Notes under the pieces: generated by a model
Database searches by the model: none
What the model was told of the DNA's origin: nothing
Seen by the model: the letters and a program-made list of their open reading frames with translations, nothing else
NCBI GenBank assembly: GCA_028564925.1
Contig: CM053029.1
Span: forward strand, 33,789,026 to 33,853,025
DNA: 64,000 nucleotides
DNA from: Lithobates sylvaticus
Taxonomy: Eukaryota; Chordata; Amphibia; Anura; Ranidae
Direction: 5' to 3'
Made by a program: the position numbers and the translations under genes
Part shown: piece by piece, positions 22,915-34,029 of the stretch
Numbering within the stretch: position 1 is the first letter of the stretch
Layout: every line of letters begins with the position of its first letter

Positions 22915-24461
22915 ACACATATACCGGTGTTCTGACGAAAACTGTCTTGCTATCAGATAGTGTCCGGCCACTTACTGCGCAGGTGCAGTGCTTGCGCATT
23001 ACGGAGGACAAGGAGTTTCACAAAATCTCCAAAGATGAACGTCGCCTGCGCAGTGAGTGCAGGTTCAAGCCCGACCATCCAAGTGGACATACCGTAGCAC
23101 ATAGTAACAGGGCCCCTCACGGGCTCGCTTGGCTAGGCTTCAACCTTGGATGATGTGGCTTGAACCTGGAGTCACCGCGCATCGTCTTCGGAGAGTTTCA
23201 AAATCCCCTCGTCCTACGTACTGAGCAAGCGCAGTACAGGGCGGACACTATGCGACGGGGGACAGAATTCGACACATCATTCACCACTAGCCTTACCCAG
23301 TCATTGTTGTATTTTTGAACCAGTGTTGGCTACCTCGTCCTCCTCCACCGCCGCTTCCACCTACACCGCCACATCCACCGTCACCTCAACCTCCTACTCC
23401 ATTCGAATTTCATCCTCCTAGGTCAAGATTATAATTTTTTCATTTTTTTTTTAATTTCCAAGTATTTTATTTTTCCACTATCTTATCCATTAAATTGAAT
23501 AATTTTTTCCAGAAAGTGCGTATTCTGGGATATTCCCACCATATGTGCGGCATCGTGCCATTGAGTTTCTGAGGTTCTTAATGACTTCCTGTACCTCTTC
23601 TGCTGAGAAGGGGGCCTCCAGCATTTTTTTTTTTTTTTTTTTTTATGTTATTTTAAGTTATTTCCCTATCCACATTTGTTTGCAGATCACTTGCCATGCT
23701 CTTAACAACATTTTGTTGCCATTTGCAGCCCTCTAGCCCTTTCCATTACCTTTTTACAGCCATTTTAGTGTTCAAAAGTCCGGGTCCCCATTGACTTCAA
23801 TGGGGTTCGGAGTTCGGGGTCAAGTTCGGGTCAAGTTCGGTCCTGAACCCGGACTTTTTTCCGAAGTTCGGCCGAACATCCAGGTGTCCGCTCAACTCTA
23901 ATTATAACCCATGCATAATACCAATGTGACATAAAACTAGAATCATTCAGTAATATAAAAAGTCCAGTAAATCCATCAAAAGTGAACAAAGAAGTTAAAA
24001 TAAATCCTCCAAAGATACGTGATCAAAAAATATATATAAGATAAAATTATATAAGAAAAAATTAGTTTATAGAAAAATCCGGAAAAAATAAAAGTATAAA
24101 ATATAAAAAAATATCAAAAACGTGTGCAGAGTTCAATAAACGGTGACTGTAGTGACTTTGCTGCTTTAAATCAGGTGACTTGGTGCTGCCCCATATGGTC
24201 CCCCTGCAGGGGTAACAGGCACGAATGGAGACCCGTGGGTGGTCCGTCAGATGACGATGTATCCGCTCAGGTCCCAAACAATATCCAACTCCTGGATTCT
24301 TTCAAGGGGGGTCACACTCAGTACCCTAGGGTTCCGTTTGCTGCCGTGCAGTGTCATCACTCCACCAGCCTCCACACTCAGAGCATAAAAAACCTTCCCT
24401 GCCACCTCAGGCGCCGAGTTTACCACCATCAGCGTCCCCGCCGCCGCTGATATGTAATAAT

Positions 24462-24848
24462 GTTTATATTTTAGGCCTCCTGAAGCATGAAGAAGGCCAA
24501 TCCCCTGTCGTCTTTTTTGAGAAATGATTAATGGACATATTGGGGGTGGATGGTTTTTCAAGGTTTTTTTCAATTGAACGTGCCCGTCGCATACCTAGTC
24601 AGCTCCCGCCACCCGGAGGAATGTCCAGACCAATAAAAGTTATTAAATTCTCGAGACCTCATATTATCTAATGCACGCCAACGGGTTAATATTGAATGTA
24701 ATGGTAACAAAGTGTATTTTTTCCGGATTTTTGAGTTGTAGTACAGAAACAAAGGGTGAAATTTGTTGAGGTTAAGCGCAGATTACGATTGTTGATAATT
24801 ACTTATTCAATGTTGTTTCTAGCTAGACTGCACTTTACTGATGGAGAT
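24462..24848 (+). pseudogene. L1 ORF1, RNA-binding domain part
   Basis: The translation gives KHEEGQSPVVFFEK, a stop, LMDILGVDGFSRFFSIERAR and PPPGGMSRPIKVIKF, the ERARRIP and RPI blocks of the ORF1 RRM region. Continuing frames give FFRIFELL and FVEVKRRLR (VKRKLR block). It joins 17335 in register across the insertion and is broken again at 24848 by a hAT. Several stops and at least one frameshift are present. Confidence 0.85.
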
Positions 24849-26094
24849 TAGGGATGAGCCGAACACCCCCCGGTTCGGTTCGCACCATAACCTTCGAACA
24901 GACCGAAAGTTTGCACGAACTTTAGAACCCCTTTAAAGTCTATGGGACTCGAATGTTCGAAATCAAAAGGGCTAATTTTAAACGCTAATATGCAAGATAT
25001 TGTGCTAAAAAGGGTTTGGGGACCCGGCACCTGCCCCAGGGGACATGGATCAGTGCAATTTTTTTTTTTAAAACTGCAGTTTTTTCAGGAACACTGATTT
25101 TAATGACGAAAAAAGTAAGAAAAAAGTGAAATATTCCTTTAAATATCGTGCCTGTGGGGTGTCTATAGTATGCCTGTGAGGTGGCATGTGTTTCCCGTGT
25201 TTAGAACAGTCCCTGCACAAAATGGCATTTAACGGAAAAAAAGTAATTTAAAACTGCTTGCGATTTTAGTGTAATGTCTGGTTCCGGCAATATGGATAAA
25301 AATTATTTAGAAAAATGGCATGGGTAGCCCCCCTGCTCATTACCAGCCCCTTTGGGTCTTGTACGGATATTAAGGGGAACCCCACACCCAAATAATAAAA
25401 AAAGGAAAGGCGTGGGGCCCCCAGGCCCTATATACTCAGAACAGCAGTATACAGGCGGTGCAAATAAGACAGGGACTGTGTAGGTTTGTTGTGTTAAGTA
25501 GAATCTGTTTGTAATTTTGAACTGTTACATTTTTAATGTGTAGCTCCAGTCAAAAAATCTATTTTTAAGCTTTTTGGAAAACATAGTGAAGGGTTATCAC
25601 CCCTGTATAATTTTTTGGGCCGTCCGTATTTTTTCATCTCACTTCCTGTTGTCTCCTTCCGTTTGCAAGTAGGAGACGTTTGTAAGTTGGATGTTTGAAA
25701 GTAGGGGCCTGCCCTATATGCGCTGCAGAAATTTGGCCCTAAGGTGTTGGTTAGGAATGAGCCGAACACCCCCGGGTTCGGTTCGCGCAAAGTCTGTGCG
25801 AACTTAAGAACCCTATTAATTACAATGGATGCGAACATTCAAAATCAAAAGTGCTAATTTTAAAGGCTAATATGCATGTTATTGTCATAAAAAGTGTTTG
25901 GGGATCTGGGTCCTGCCCCAGGGGACATGTATCAATGCAATTTTTTTTTTTAATTTTTTGTAATATTCCTTTAAATTTCGTACCTGGGGGGTGTCTATAG
26001 TATGCCTGTGAAGGGGCGCATGTTTCCCATGCTTAGAACTGTCCCTGCACAAAGTGTCATTTTTGCAGGAAAAAAAGCTATTTAAAATCACTCG

Positions 26095-27504
26095 CGGCTA
26101 ATGAATTGTCGGCTCCCGTAACACAGAGAACAGTCATTCATTGAAAGTCATTGATAAAAAAAAAGTCATTGATATAAAAAAAAAAAAAAGCGTGGGGGTC
26201 TCCCCAAATTCAATTACCAGGCCCTTCAGGTCTGCTATGGATATTAAGGGGAACCCCGGCCAAAAAAAAAATGGCGTGGGGTCCCCCTCAAAATCCATAC
26301 CAGACCCTTGAGGTCTGGGATGGATTTTAAGGGGAACCCCGGCCACACAAAAAAAATGGCGTGGGGTCCCCCTCAAAATCCATAGCAGACCCTTATCCGA
26401 GCACGCAACCTGGCAGGCCGCAGGAAAAGAGGGGGGGACGTCCGGCATCTTCTTCCATGGCGTCGGCGTCTCTTCTTGGGCCGCTCCGCTCAATGGGAGG
26501 CTCCCGCTGTGTGAGGCTTCGCTGCATCTGACAGGTCTTTTATAGGGAAGGGCAGGGGTGCCACCTGGTGACCCCGCCCCTCTGACGTCATGGGGAAAGC
26601 CATAGGGAATTCCCCATGACGTCCCCGTGCGTCAGAGGGGGCAGGGTCACCAGGTGGCCCCGCCCTCCATTATAAAAGACCTGTCAGACGCAGCGAAGCC
26701 TCACACAGCGGGAGCCTCCCATTGCGCGGAGCGGCCCAGAAGAGACACCGGCGCCGTGGAAGAAGATGCCGGACGAGAAGACCAGAGCAAGAAGAAGCGG
26801 ATCGGAGGAAGCAGAAGATGGAAGAAGATGCCGGAAGGAGAAGATGAAGAAACCGAAGGATGAAGAAAGGAAGAAGGAAGAAGACCAGAAGAAAGAAGAT
26901 GAACGAAGATTTTAATAAAAGAATTGTCAAAGACTGTCTGCTGTCATTTTTACAATTTTTGTCACTTTTTTGGTGAAATGGTAGGGGTACTTTTGTACCC
27001 CCTTACCATTTCACACAGGGGGGGCTGGGATCTGGGGGTCCCCTGGTTAAATGGGGCTTCGAGAATCTGATAAGCCTCCCGCCCGCAGACCCCCCACAAC
27101 CAATGGCCAGGGTTGTGGGGAAGAGGCCCTTGTCCTCATCAACATGGGGACAAGGTGCTTTGGGAGGACCCCAAAGCACCCTCCCAATGTTGAGGGCATG
27201 TGGCCTGTTACGGTTCAGAAGGGAGGGGGGGCCGCTCTCGTCCCCCCGCTCTTTTCCTGCGGTCTGCCAGGTTGCGTGCTCGGATAAGGGTCTGGTATGG
27301 ATTTTGAGGGGGTCCCCACACCATTTTATTTTTGGCCGGGGTTCCCCTTAATATCCATAGCAGACCTGAAGGGCCTGGTAATTGAATTTGGGGGGGACCT
27401 CCACGCTTTTTTTTTTTTTTTATCAATGACTTTTTTTTTATCAATGACTTTCAATGAATGACTGTTCTCTGTGTTACGGGAACTGGCAATTCATTAGCCG
27501 CAGA
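26095..27504. repeat. Nested palindromes in the hAT core
   Basis: The outer arms (about 26095-26430 and 27235-27504) share, inverted, ACAGAGAACAGTCATTCATTG, CCTTAATATCCATAGCAGACC-type words and GGTTGCGTGCTCGGATAAG. Inside lies a second palindrome centred near 26600, with arms carrying GACAGGTCTTTTATA on one side and TATAAAAGACCTGTCAG on the other. The left outer arm has an extra internal duplication of the GGTCCCCCTCAAAATCCATA segment. Confidence 0.85.
26671..26678 (+). promoter_or_regulatory. TATA box inside palindrome (mirrored on minus strand)
   Basis: TATAAAAG lies in GC-rich sequence about 70 bp from the palindrome centre. Its mirror, CTTTTATA, is near 26540, so a divergent promoter pair is possible. 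On the right side a purine-rich GAAGAAGATG-type stretch and an AATAAAAG at 26914 follow, which could give a short transcript. Confidence 0.4.
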
Positions 27505-27605
27505 TGGCTGCCTTAGATGACACAACAGGATGAAGAAAGGAAGGAAGGAGTTTTAATGTGATACTGCAATGCTGTACTAACAGCACACACTAATCCCCAG
27601 AATCA

Positions 27606-28765
27606 CAGCAGGGGCACACCCGGACATAAAGGGAATAGAGGTGCACCAGAGGGAATATAAAATTGCCGCATTTGCGGATGACATTTTACTTTTCCTCTCG
27701 TCCCCATTGACGTCACTGCCCAACTTAATGCCAGTACTAGAGCATTTTAGGAATATTTCGAACCTGAAAATAAATTTTTCAAAATCATACGCTCTAAACA
27801 TATCCCTACCTCCTAAAACAGTCAAAAGTTGTCAGGAAAACTTCCCATTTTCCTGGAAACCAGATGCGATAATCTATCTGGGAATCCAACTTCCGAGCAA
27901 ACTCAAAGACCTTTATGATAGGAATTTCCTCAAGGAATTGAAGCTCATACAACAAGACTTGCTCAAGTGGGATGTCCCCACTATCTCCTGGTTCGGTCGG
28001 GCCTCCATCTTAAAAATGACGGTACTACCCCATCTACTGTATAAGCTACAGACAATTCCAATACGCCTACCACCCTCCTTTTTTACTACATATAAACGCA
28101 TGTGCAGAAACTTAATTTGGGGGGCTAAGGTGGCATGCATAGGTTGGGCAAAATTGGTACTCCCGAAGTCAGGGGGAGGGATTGGGCTTCCAGATCTACA
28201 GAGGTACTACTGGGCGGTACACTTAAGCCGGGTAGTAGACTGGAAACTACATGCCAAACACTTTTTAGACAATCCCTCGAACAGAGAGAGCTTTGCCAGT
28301 GCCCCCACAATGCTGGAATCCTTGTGCTCTAGTTCCGCTCCCCAGAACCACTTGATTTCAGGGTTGTATGCAACAATGTTTGGGGAGCCATATGCCTCTC
28401 TAGAGTCAGATCATGCTTACTGGGAATCGGAGCTGGGCATAGAGATTGATAACAAAACCTGGAACCGGGTACATCTTTATATCCACAAAGGTTCCATGAA
28501 CACCCACACACAAGAAAACGGGTACAAAATCAAATCGAGGTGGTACAGGACACCGGAAATTATTCATAAATACATGCCGACTGTCTCCGACCGGTGCTGG
28601 AGGTGTGAGCGTAACCTTGGCTCGTTCCTCCATATCTGGTGGTCCTGCCCGCTAATTCTCCCGTATTGGCGTAAAATACATGAAATTGTACTGGAAATTT
28701 CCTCTCTGCCACTAAAATTCTCCCCAGCCCAATATCTCCTACACGTCTCCAAAATGACACAGTAA
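27606..28765 (+). pseudogene. L1 ORF2 fragment (palm motif C to C-terminal Cys block), uninterrupted
   Basis: A frame of about 385 codons is open to a stop at 28765. It begins inside the reverse transcriptase palm with KIAAFADDILLFLSSP, the FADD catalytic block. The thumb follows (FSWKPDAIIYLGIQL, FGRASILKMTVLPHLLY), and then the Cys-rich CWRCERNLGSFLHIWWSCP. It is truncated at both ends: the left starts mid-palm, and the right stops before the ORF2 C-terminus, 3' UTR and poly(A). It lies wholly within a hAT. It is distinct in sequence from the other L1 copies in the window. Confidence 0.9.
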
Positions 28766-29004
28766 TAGGGTAGCTTCAGGTGTATACTGTGCTGGAGGCA
28801 CACAACACCCACTTTAACAGCTGCAGATGCCTGTATTACAGAACACCAGTAATAAAGGGTAGCTTCAGGTGTATACTGTGCTGGAGGCACATAACACCTA
28901 CTTTAACTGCTGCAGATGCCTGTATTATAGAACACCAGTAATAAAGGGTCGCTTCAGGTGTATACTGTGCTGGAGGCACACAACACCCACTTTAACAGCG
29001 CTAG
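28762..29004. repeat. 89-bp tandem repeat, 2.7 copies
   Basis: AGCTTCAGGTGTATACTGTG recurs at 28772, 28861 and 28950 (third copy with one change). Each unit carries GCTGGAGGCACA and AACACCAGTAATAAAGG. The L1 fragment ends in ACAGTAATAGGG, sharing AGTAATA with the unit, so microhomology may have made the junction. Confidence 0.9.
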
Positions 29005-29397
29005 GTTTGCAAGCCACAAAGACACTGTCCCTGCCTATCCTGCTCTTTCCCTGACCGCTGCAACACACTACACAAGGCTGCTGCGCTGGCGCCCTTATAT
29101 AGTGTGGGGCGTGTACTTAACCCCCTGAGCTATAATTGGCCACAGGCATCCTGCCTGTGGCCAATTATGGCTCTCCTCGCTGCCGGCGCTGTGATTGGCC
29201 AAGCATGCGGGGTCACAGTGCATGCTTGGCCAATCATGAGCCAGCAATGCACTGCGATGGTGCCGTGCATTGTGGGCCGTTCGTGTCACATGAATTTGGT
29301 GCAAACGGCCCACAAAGTTCTGGGTTCGCCGAACAAGCGAACGGCCGATGTTCGATTCAAATACATAAGTTCGAATCGAACACCGAGCTCATCCCTA

Positions 29398-29465
29398 ATG
29401 GAGATATAGAACAGCTTTTTGATACTTCGGGAGCAGGGAATATTTGGTTAGATAAGAGGCGGTAA
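29398..29465 (+). pseudogene. L1 ORF1 C-terminus
   Basis: After the hAT target duplication the frame resumes as IEQLFDTSGAGNIWLDKRR and a stop, matching the end of Tx1-type ORF1 (FFDTPEEAxxWLDKR). ORF2 follows after about 685 bp of inter-ORF sequence. Confidence 0.75.
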
Positions 29466-30149
29466 TCGTGCTTTAATATATGTGGGGTGTTGTGGGACCT
29501 GGGGGTTATTTGAGCGCTCTGTTACCCATAGGTGAGGGTGGGGTGGGGGAGGGGGGGTTTAGGGGAGAGGAGGGGACAATATATATATATATATGTGTGT
29601 GTGTATTTTTTTTTCTCTACCCCATTCCTTCTCCTCTTCTCTTTTTCTCATTCCAATGTACTTTTCTCGGGGTGGAGGAGTGTCCTATTGGAGCCTGGGA
29701 AAGGTAGTTGGGGTGAAGGGTGATGGGGCGCCGGTGTATTCCGGTATTGTCACCCCTTACTCTCTTCAGAACCCATACAGTACTAACGTGACTCCGAGAC
29801 CTGCTACTAATGGGTCCTCTCTATGTGTGTCATGTAAGGACAAGGGTCATAAAGCTGACGCCTCCCCTTTTTTTCTATTTGGGGAGAATTTTCAGCTGGT
29901 TTGGATCGTTTTCAGGTACAGGTTGTATGAGGGGTGGGGTGGGAGGTTTGGGGGAGATGTGTGGGGGTGTTGGGGGGTTGTGGGTATTGGGGGTTGTTGG
30001 GTGTGTTTTTGTGTTTTTTATTTTTTTCTCTCTCGCTCTCCCCTTTTTTTTCCTCTTGAGAAGTGCAACATTATAGAAGGCAATAGACATCAAAATTACC
30101 AAGGGTCCAATGGGTTTTATTCTGTGTTTATTTGATAGAAGATACTGAT
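29466..30149 (+). other. L1 inter-ORF region
   Basis: GT-rich and T-rich low-complexity sequence lies between ORF1 and ORF2, with a (TA)n(TG)n run at 29579-29606 and GGGGTTG-type repeats around 29930-30000. Open frames here are low-complexity artefacts. Confidence 0.5.
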
Positions 30150-30525
30150 GTCAAGTAAAATAATGCTGATGTCCTGGAATGTGAGAGGTTTGGGGGACAG
30201 GAATAAATGACAAGCAGTATTGGAATCAATTGAATTTTATAAACCAGAAATAATATGTTTGCAGGAGATCCATCTGGGGAGGGAAGATATTACACTGTTT
30301 GGAACATCTATATATGGGTGTCAGTATCATGTCACGTATTCTACATATTCACGAGAAGTAAGTGTCCTGGTCTCTAGTTCTCTCCGATTGCCATGTATAC
30401 AGAGCATTAGAGACCCTGACGGTCGTTATTTGATGCTTCTGTGCACTTTGGAGGGAAAACATTTTTCACTGGTAAATGTTTACATTCCCCCTCCTTATAA
30501 AGATGATGTATTAAAAATAGTGTTT

Positions 30526-30573
30526 TTTTTTTTTTTTTGACCACAGTGAGCAAGCTGAGGCCAGTACCAAAAA
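30526..30573 (-). mobile_element. Tiny poly(A)-tailed insert in L1 ORF2
   Basis: AAAATAGTGTTTTT occurs on both sides. Between the copies is a T-run followed by ACCACAGTGAGCAAGC and GGCCAGTACC. On the minus strand this is about 30 bases followed by a poly(A) tail, the form of an extremely 5'-truncated L1-mobilised RNA. I do not recognise the source RNA. Confidence 0.6.
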
Positions 30574-31204
30574 AAATAGTGTTTTTAAAAAATGGCACAA
30601 TGGTCAGATATCCCAATTTTATTGATGGGAGATTTTAATAACGTATTAAATGAGGAAGAAGAGTATTAATAAGATTAATAGGAGGGCAAATGTAACTGGG
30701 TTTGCTAGTCAATTACAGGAGATGGGGCTGGCAGATATGTGGAGACTTAGACACCCATTAAGTAGAGAATATTCATGTTGTTTCAGCACCTACAGGTCAC
30801 TATCATGAATTAACCTGGCTTTGGGGAATGGTCATTTTCCCCCATGACTAGACTCAAGTCAATACAGCCCGAGGGGTCTCTCAGATGATTTGCCTATGAT
30901 TTTATCCCTGAGGATAGGGGAGCATTTAGCCAGACTACCTTGGAAAGTCAATCCACAGTGGTTGTCTTTAATTTCGGAGGAGAATAGAATTGAGCTTTTG
31001 CTGTCAGCATATTTTGTGAGAATAAGAATTCTACCTCCTTGTTAGTAGTGTGGGATACTATAAAAGCTTCTTTGGGAGGATTGATAATTAAAGACATTTC
31101 TAAAATTAAGAGCTCAACAAGGCAACGAGAGGAAGAAGTATAGCAAAAAGTGAACCAGGTAGTGCATCAGTTCATATAGGATCCTATGGAAGATAGACAT
31201 TTAG

Positions 31205-32179
31205 CCGCTTCCCGACCGCCTAACGCAGATATACTGCGGCAAAATGGCACGGGCAGGCAAAATCATGTACCTGTACGTGATCGTGCATGTGCCTGCCTGT
31301 GGGTGCCTGCCTGTGGGTCGGGAGCTCCGTGACACCAGCCGCGGGACCAGCGGACCCAATCGCCGCTGGTGTCCCGCGATCGGGTTACGGAGCTGAAGAA
31401 CGGGGAGAGGTCTATGTAAACAAACCTCTCCCCGCGCTTCCTACTCTGCCTGTCATTGATCGGCTGTTCCCTGTCATCGGGAAAGCCGATCAATGACGTC
31501 AGACGTACAGCCACGCCCCCCTACTGTAAAAAAAAACACAACACGTCACACTGACTCCTCCCCGCCCCCTAGTGGTTAACTCCTTCACTGCCACTGTCAT
31601 TTACATAGGAATCAGTGCTATTTAAATAGCACTGATTTCTGTATAAATGACAAATGTCCCAAAAATGTGTCAAAAATGTCCGATGTGTCCGCCATAATGT
31701 CGCAGTCACAATAAAAATCGCTGATCGCCGCCATTACTAGTAAAAAAAAAATATTAATGAAAATGCTATAAAACTATCCCCTATTTTGTAAACGCTATAA
31801 CTTTTGCGCAAACCAATCAATAATCGCTAATTGCGATTTTTTTTACCAAAAATATGTCGAAGAATACGTATCGGCCTAAACTGAGAAAAAAAAAATTGTT
31901 TTATATATTTTTTGGGGATATTTCTTATAGCAAAAAGTAAAAAATATAGAATTTTTTTCAAAATTGTCGCTCTATTTTTGTTTATAGCGCAAAAAATAAA
32001 AACCGCAGGGGCGATCAAATACCACCAAAAGAAAGCTCTATTTGTGGGAAAAAAAGGACGCCAATTTTGTTTTGGAGCCACGTCGCACGACCGCGCAATT
32101 GTCAGTTAAATCGACGCAGTGCCGAATTGCAAAAAGGGGCCTGGTCCTTTGGCTGCCAATTGGTCCGGGGCTGAAGTGG
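31205..32179 (+). mobile_element. TTAA-type miniature element, copy 3, flanked by TTAG
   Basis: The left end CCGCTTCCCGACCGCC and the right end GGTCCGGGGCTGAAGTGG are homologous to copy 1, and the 975-bp interior is the longest of the three. Both flanks read TTAG (31201-31204, 32180-32183) rather than TTAA, and L1 ORF2 continues in register across it. It is non-coding. Confidence 0.75.
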
Positions 32180-32415
32180 TTAGCCTGGCAGGAAGCCCAA
32201 AAAAGGTATTGAACTCTATCCTTACTAAAAGCAGAGAATAGTAGATTTTTTTCAAAAACAAAAACACTATGAAATGGGGGTGCAGGTAGGTCATGTTTTA
32301 GCAGTGATAGCCCGTAATCAAGATGGCCCGTCAGGAATAGCTGCTATTAAAAATATAAATGGAACGATAGTATATGATACAACGAGTATTCAGAGTACAT
32401 TTGTAGATTTCTATA

Positions 32416-33041
32416 TGTAATGAATCAAAGTAAGCCAACGGAACGTCCCTATACTTCTCTTGAGTGCTTTCCTCATATAACACTTCCTCCCAGTCTGAAT
32501 ATAGATCTCAGATATTCCAACCGCTCCCAAGCACCAAACGAGACGACACTTGCTTAGTGCCAACATGGACTGTTTATTTAGAACCAAAATGACAAGTATT
32601 TATAATACAGTAGAAGAGGAGATCCCCCCCCTCCTGCTCATTTTACTCTACCAAATACACCTGTAACAAATTAACATGAGCTAATTAACTAATCCCTTTA
32701 AGCAGGCGATGTGACTCTGTGCCCATCAGGATTTCACTACAGGTCAGACTTGTTGTCACCGAGCTTCACACATGTTAGATGCTAATATCATCAACTCCAG
32801 CCACCTGTCTGTTGTCTTGTATAATGCAAATGAGTCTGGTCTGTCTTGACACAGATTCTAAAGAGTATTTCACCTATTGTTGTATGTGCTAATTAACCCT
32901 GCAATTGAATCCGACTAGCACAGATTATAGTGGGGTTCTCATTCACCCTGTGCCCCTTAAAATTCAGGGCCCATAATCGGTTGGCAAGAGGCTCGCATTT
33001 AGTCCTCTCAAAAAGCCTGTGTGCTGGCTTGGTCTGTCACA
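32416..33041 (-). mobile_element. Solo LTR-like fossil unit, 626 bp
   Basis: The unit has TGT...ACA ends (TGTAATGAATC at the left, GGTCTGTCACA at the right). In minus orientation it carries a TATAAATA-like box and an AATAAA, in the order expected of an LTR. L1 ORF2 is in register on both sides. A relative, split by a hAT, lies at 43617-53192 (shared words GGGCCCATRATCGGT and GGCAAGAGGCT). I see no clear target duplication. No internal genes are attached. Confidence 0.6.
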
Positions 33042-34029
33042 ATTAGCTATCGCTAAACTTAATTTAAAAGAAAGAGAACTTTTGGATAGTCCTATAACTC
33101 TAAAAGAGCTAGAGGGAGCAGTATTACAAACACAGAATAATAAGGCTCCAGGATTAGATGGATTACCATCCGAAATTTACAAAAAATATGGCCAGATTTT
33201 ACTTCCAGAACTCCTCAAAGTGTTAAATGAGGCATATAATACACACTCAATGCAAGAAACAATAATAACTGTAATTTTAAAATCGGGTAAAGATCCATTA
33301 AACCAGATTCTTATCTTCCTACTTCTCTTCTTACCTCTGACGTTAAGATTTTAGCCAGGGTACTCACAAATAGACTATCTACTTACATTAATTCTTTGAT
33401 TCATAGGGACGAAACTAAAGCAGCTTCAATAAGTATTTGCAGACTATTCGCAGAGTATTCTTGAACATGCAATTACCTAGGGATAACAGAGGTACCAGTG
33501 CCATATTGTGTTTGATGCCCTGAAGGCTTTTGATATGGTAGAATGGGAATATTTATAGACTGTATTGTCCCCCTTTGGAATTGGTCCAGGATTCTTAACC
33601 TGGCAGAGATTGCTGTACAAGAATTCTAAGGAAAGGTTGAGAATCAATAATACAATGTCCCCATTTTTTCCACTATCTAGAGGTACCAGACAGGGCTGCC
33701 CTCCGTCCCCTATGCTGTTTGCACTGGCGATAGAGCCTCTAGTTATCACCATTAGACAGTCAGAAGGGATAGTTGGGTTTTGTCATTCAGGAAGGGAGGA
33801 CAAAATTGCCCTCTACAAAAAATTTTTTGGGGGATACCTCAGGTTCATTAGTAGTGTGTTTGTGCTTCCAGATTAACTGGGAGAAATCAACATTGTTGCC
33901 ACTGGACAATATAAAAATTTCTCTGCCCGACCAGGCCTCACACATTAAACATATGGTTAATTATCTGGGGATGGAGGTAACTAGAAATGTGACATTGAGG
34001 ATAATGAACCCTCAGGGTTCATACCACCT

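Larger units (their letters stand above)
17713..23900 (+). mobile_element. hAT transposon with a long open transposase frame
   Basis: Perfect 8-bp target duplications ATTATAAC (17705-17712, 23901-23908) flank termini TAGGGTTGAGCGAACCC and, reverse-complemented, TAGAGTTGAGCGGACACC. Both subterminal regions are dense in GTTCGG-type words, likely transposase binding sites. The 6.2-kb body has a TATA box, a ~108-bp tandem array in the leader, and a transposase frame to 22914. It is the most nearly complete transposon in the window. Confidence 0.9.
17336..24451. mobile_element. ~920-bp retro-insert in L1 ORF1, itself split by a hAT
   Basis: ATGTAATAAT at 17326-17335 is repeated at 24452-24461, a 10-bp target duplication. 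L1 ORF1 is in register on both sides. Its own sequence is 17336-17712 plus 23909-24451. The left end is TAAAAGAAATAGGTAATCCG, the middle is AT-rich and the right end is GC-rich (CCGCCGCCGCTGAT). No coding domain or hammerhead-like motif was found. The family is unknown; the duplication length suggests reverse-transcription-based insertion. Confidence 0.6.
24849..29397. mobile_element. Non-autonomous hAT with palindromic core and captured L1 fragment
   Basis: Perfect 8-bp duplications ATGGAGAT (24841-24848, 29398-29405) flank termini TAGGGATGAGCCGAACACC and, reverse-complemented, TAGGGATGAGCTCGGTGTT. A second copy of the left terminal region starts at 25752 (TAGGAATGAGCCGAACACC) and is alignable for some 200 bp, so a related element lies inside or the end was duplicated. 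The core holds a large palindrome with TATAAAAG, then an uninterrupted piece of L1 ORF2, an 89-bp tandem repeat and GC-rich hairpins near the right end. No hAT transposase is encoded. The termini resemble those of the hAT at 17713-23900. Confidence 0.85.
30150..34018 (+). pseudogene. L1 ORF2: endonuclease and reverse transcriptase up to the palm
   Basis: MLMSWNVRGLGDRNK at about 30163 opens the endonuclease, with IICLQEIHLGRED and HFSLVNVYIPP following. LLMGDFNNVLNEEEE comes after a small insert at 30526-30573. The linker is split by a TTAA-type element and an LTR-like unit. The reverse transcriptase begins with NNKAPGLDGLPSEIYKKYG (33130), then LILKSG-type and RPISLL-type blocks, LSRGTRQGCPPSPMLFALAI (motif B), and INWEKSTLL and VNYLGMEV (thumb). 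There are many stops and several frameshifts. A Penelope-like element interrupts it near 34018. Confidence 0.85.

Noticed and set aside
29480-30135. Open frames of 60-180 codons rich in Phe, Gly and Cys
   Set aside because: Low-complexity T/G sequence between L1 ORF1 and ORF2.
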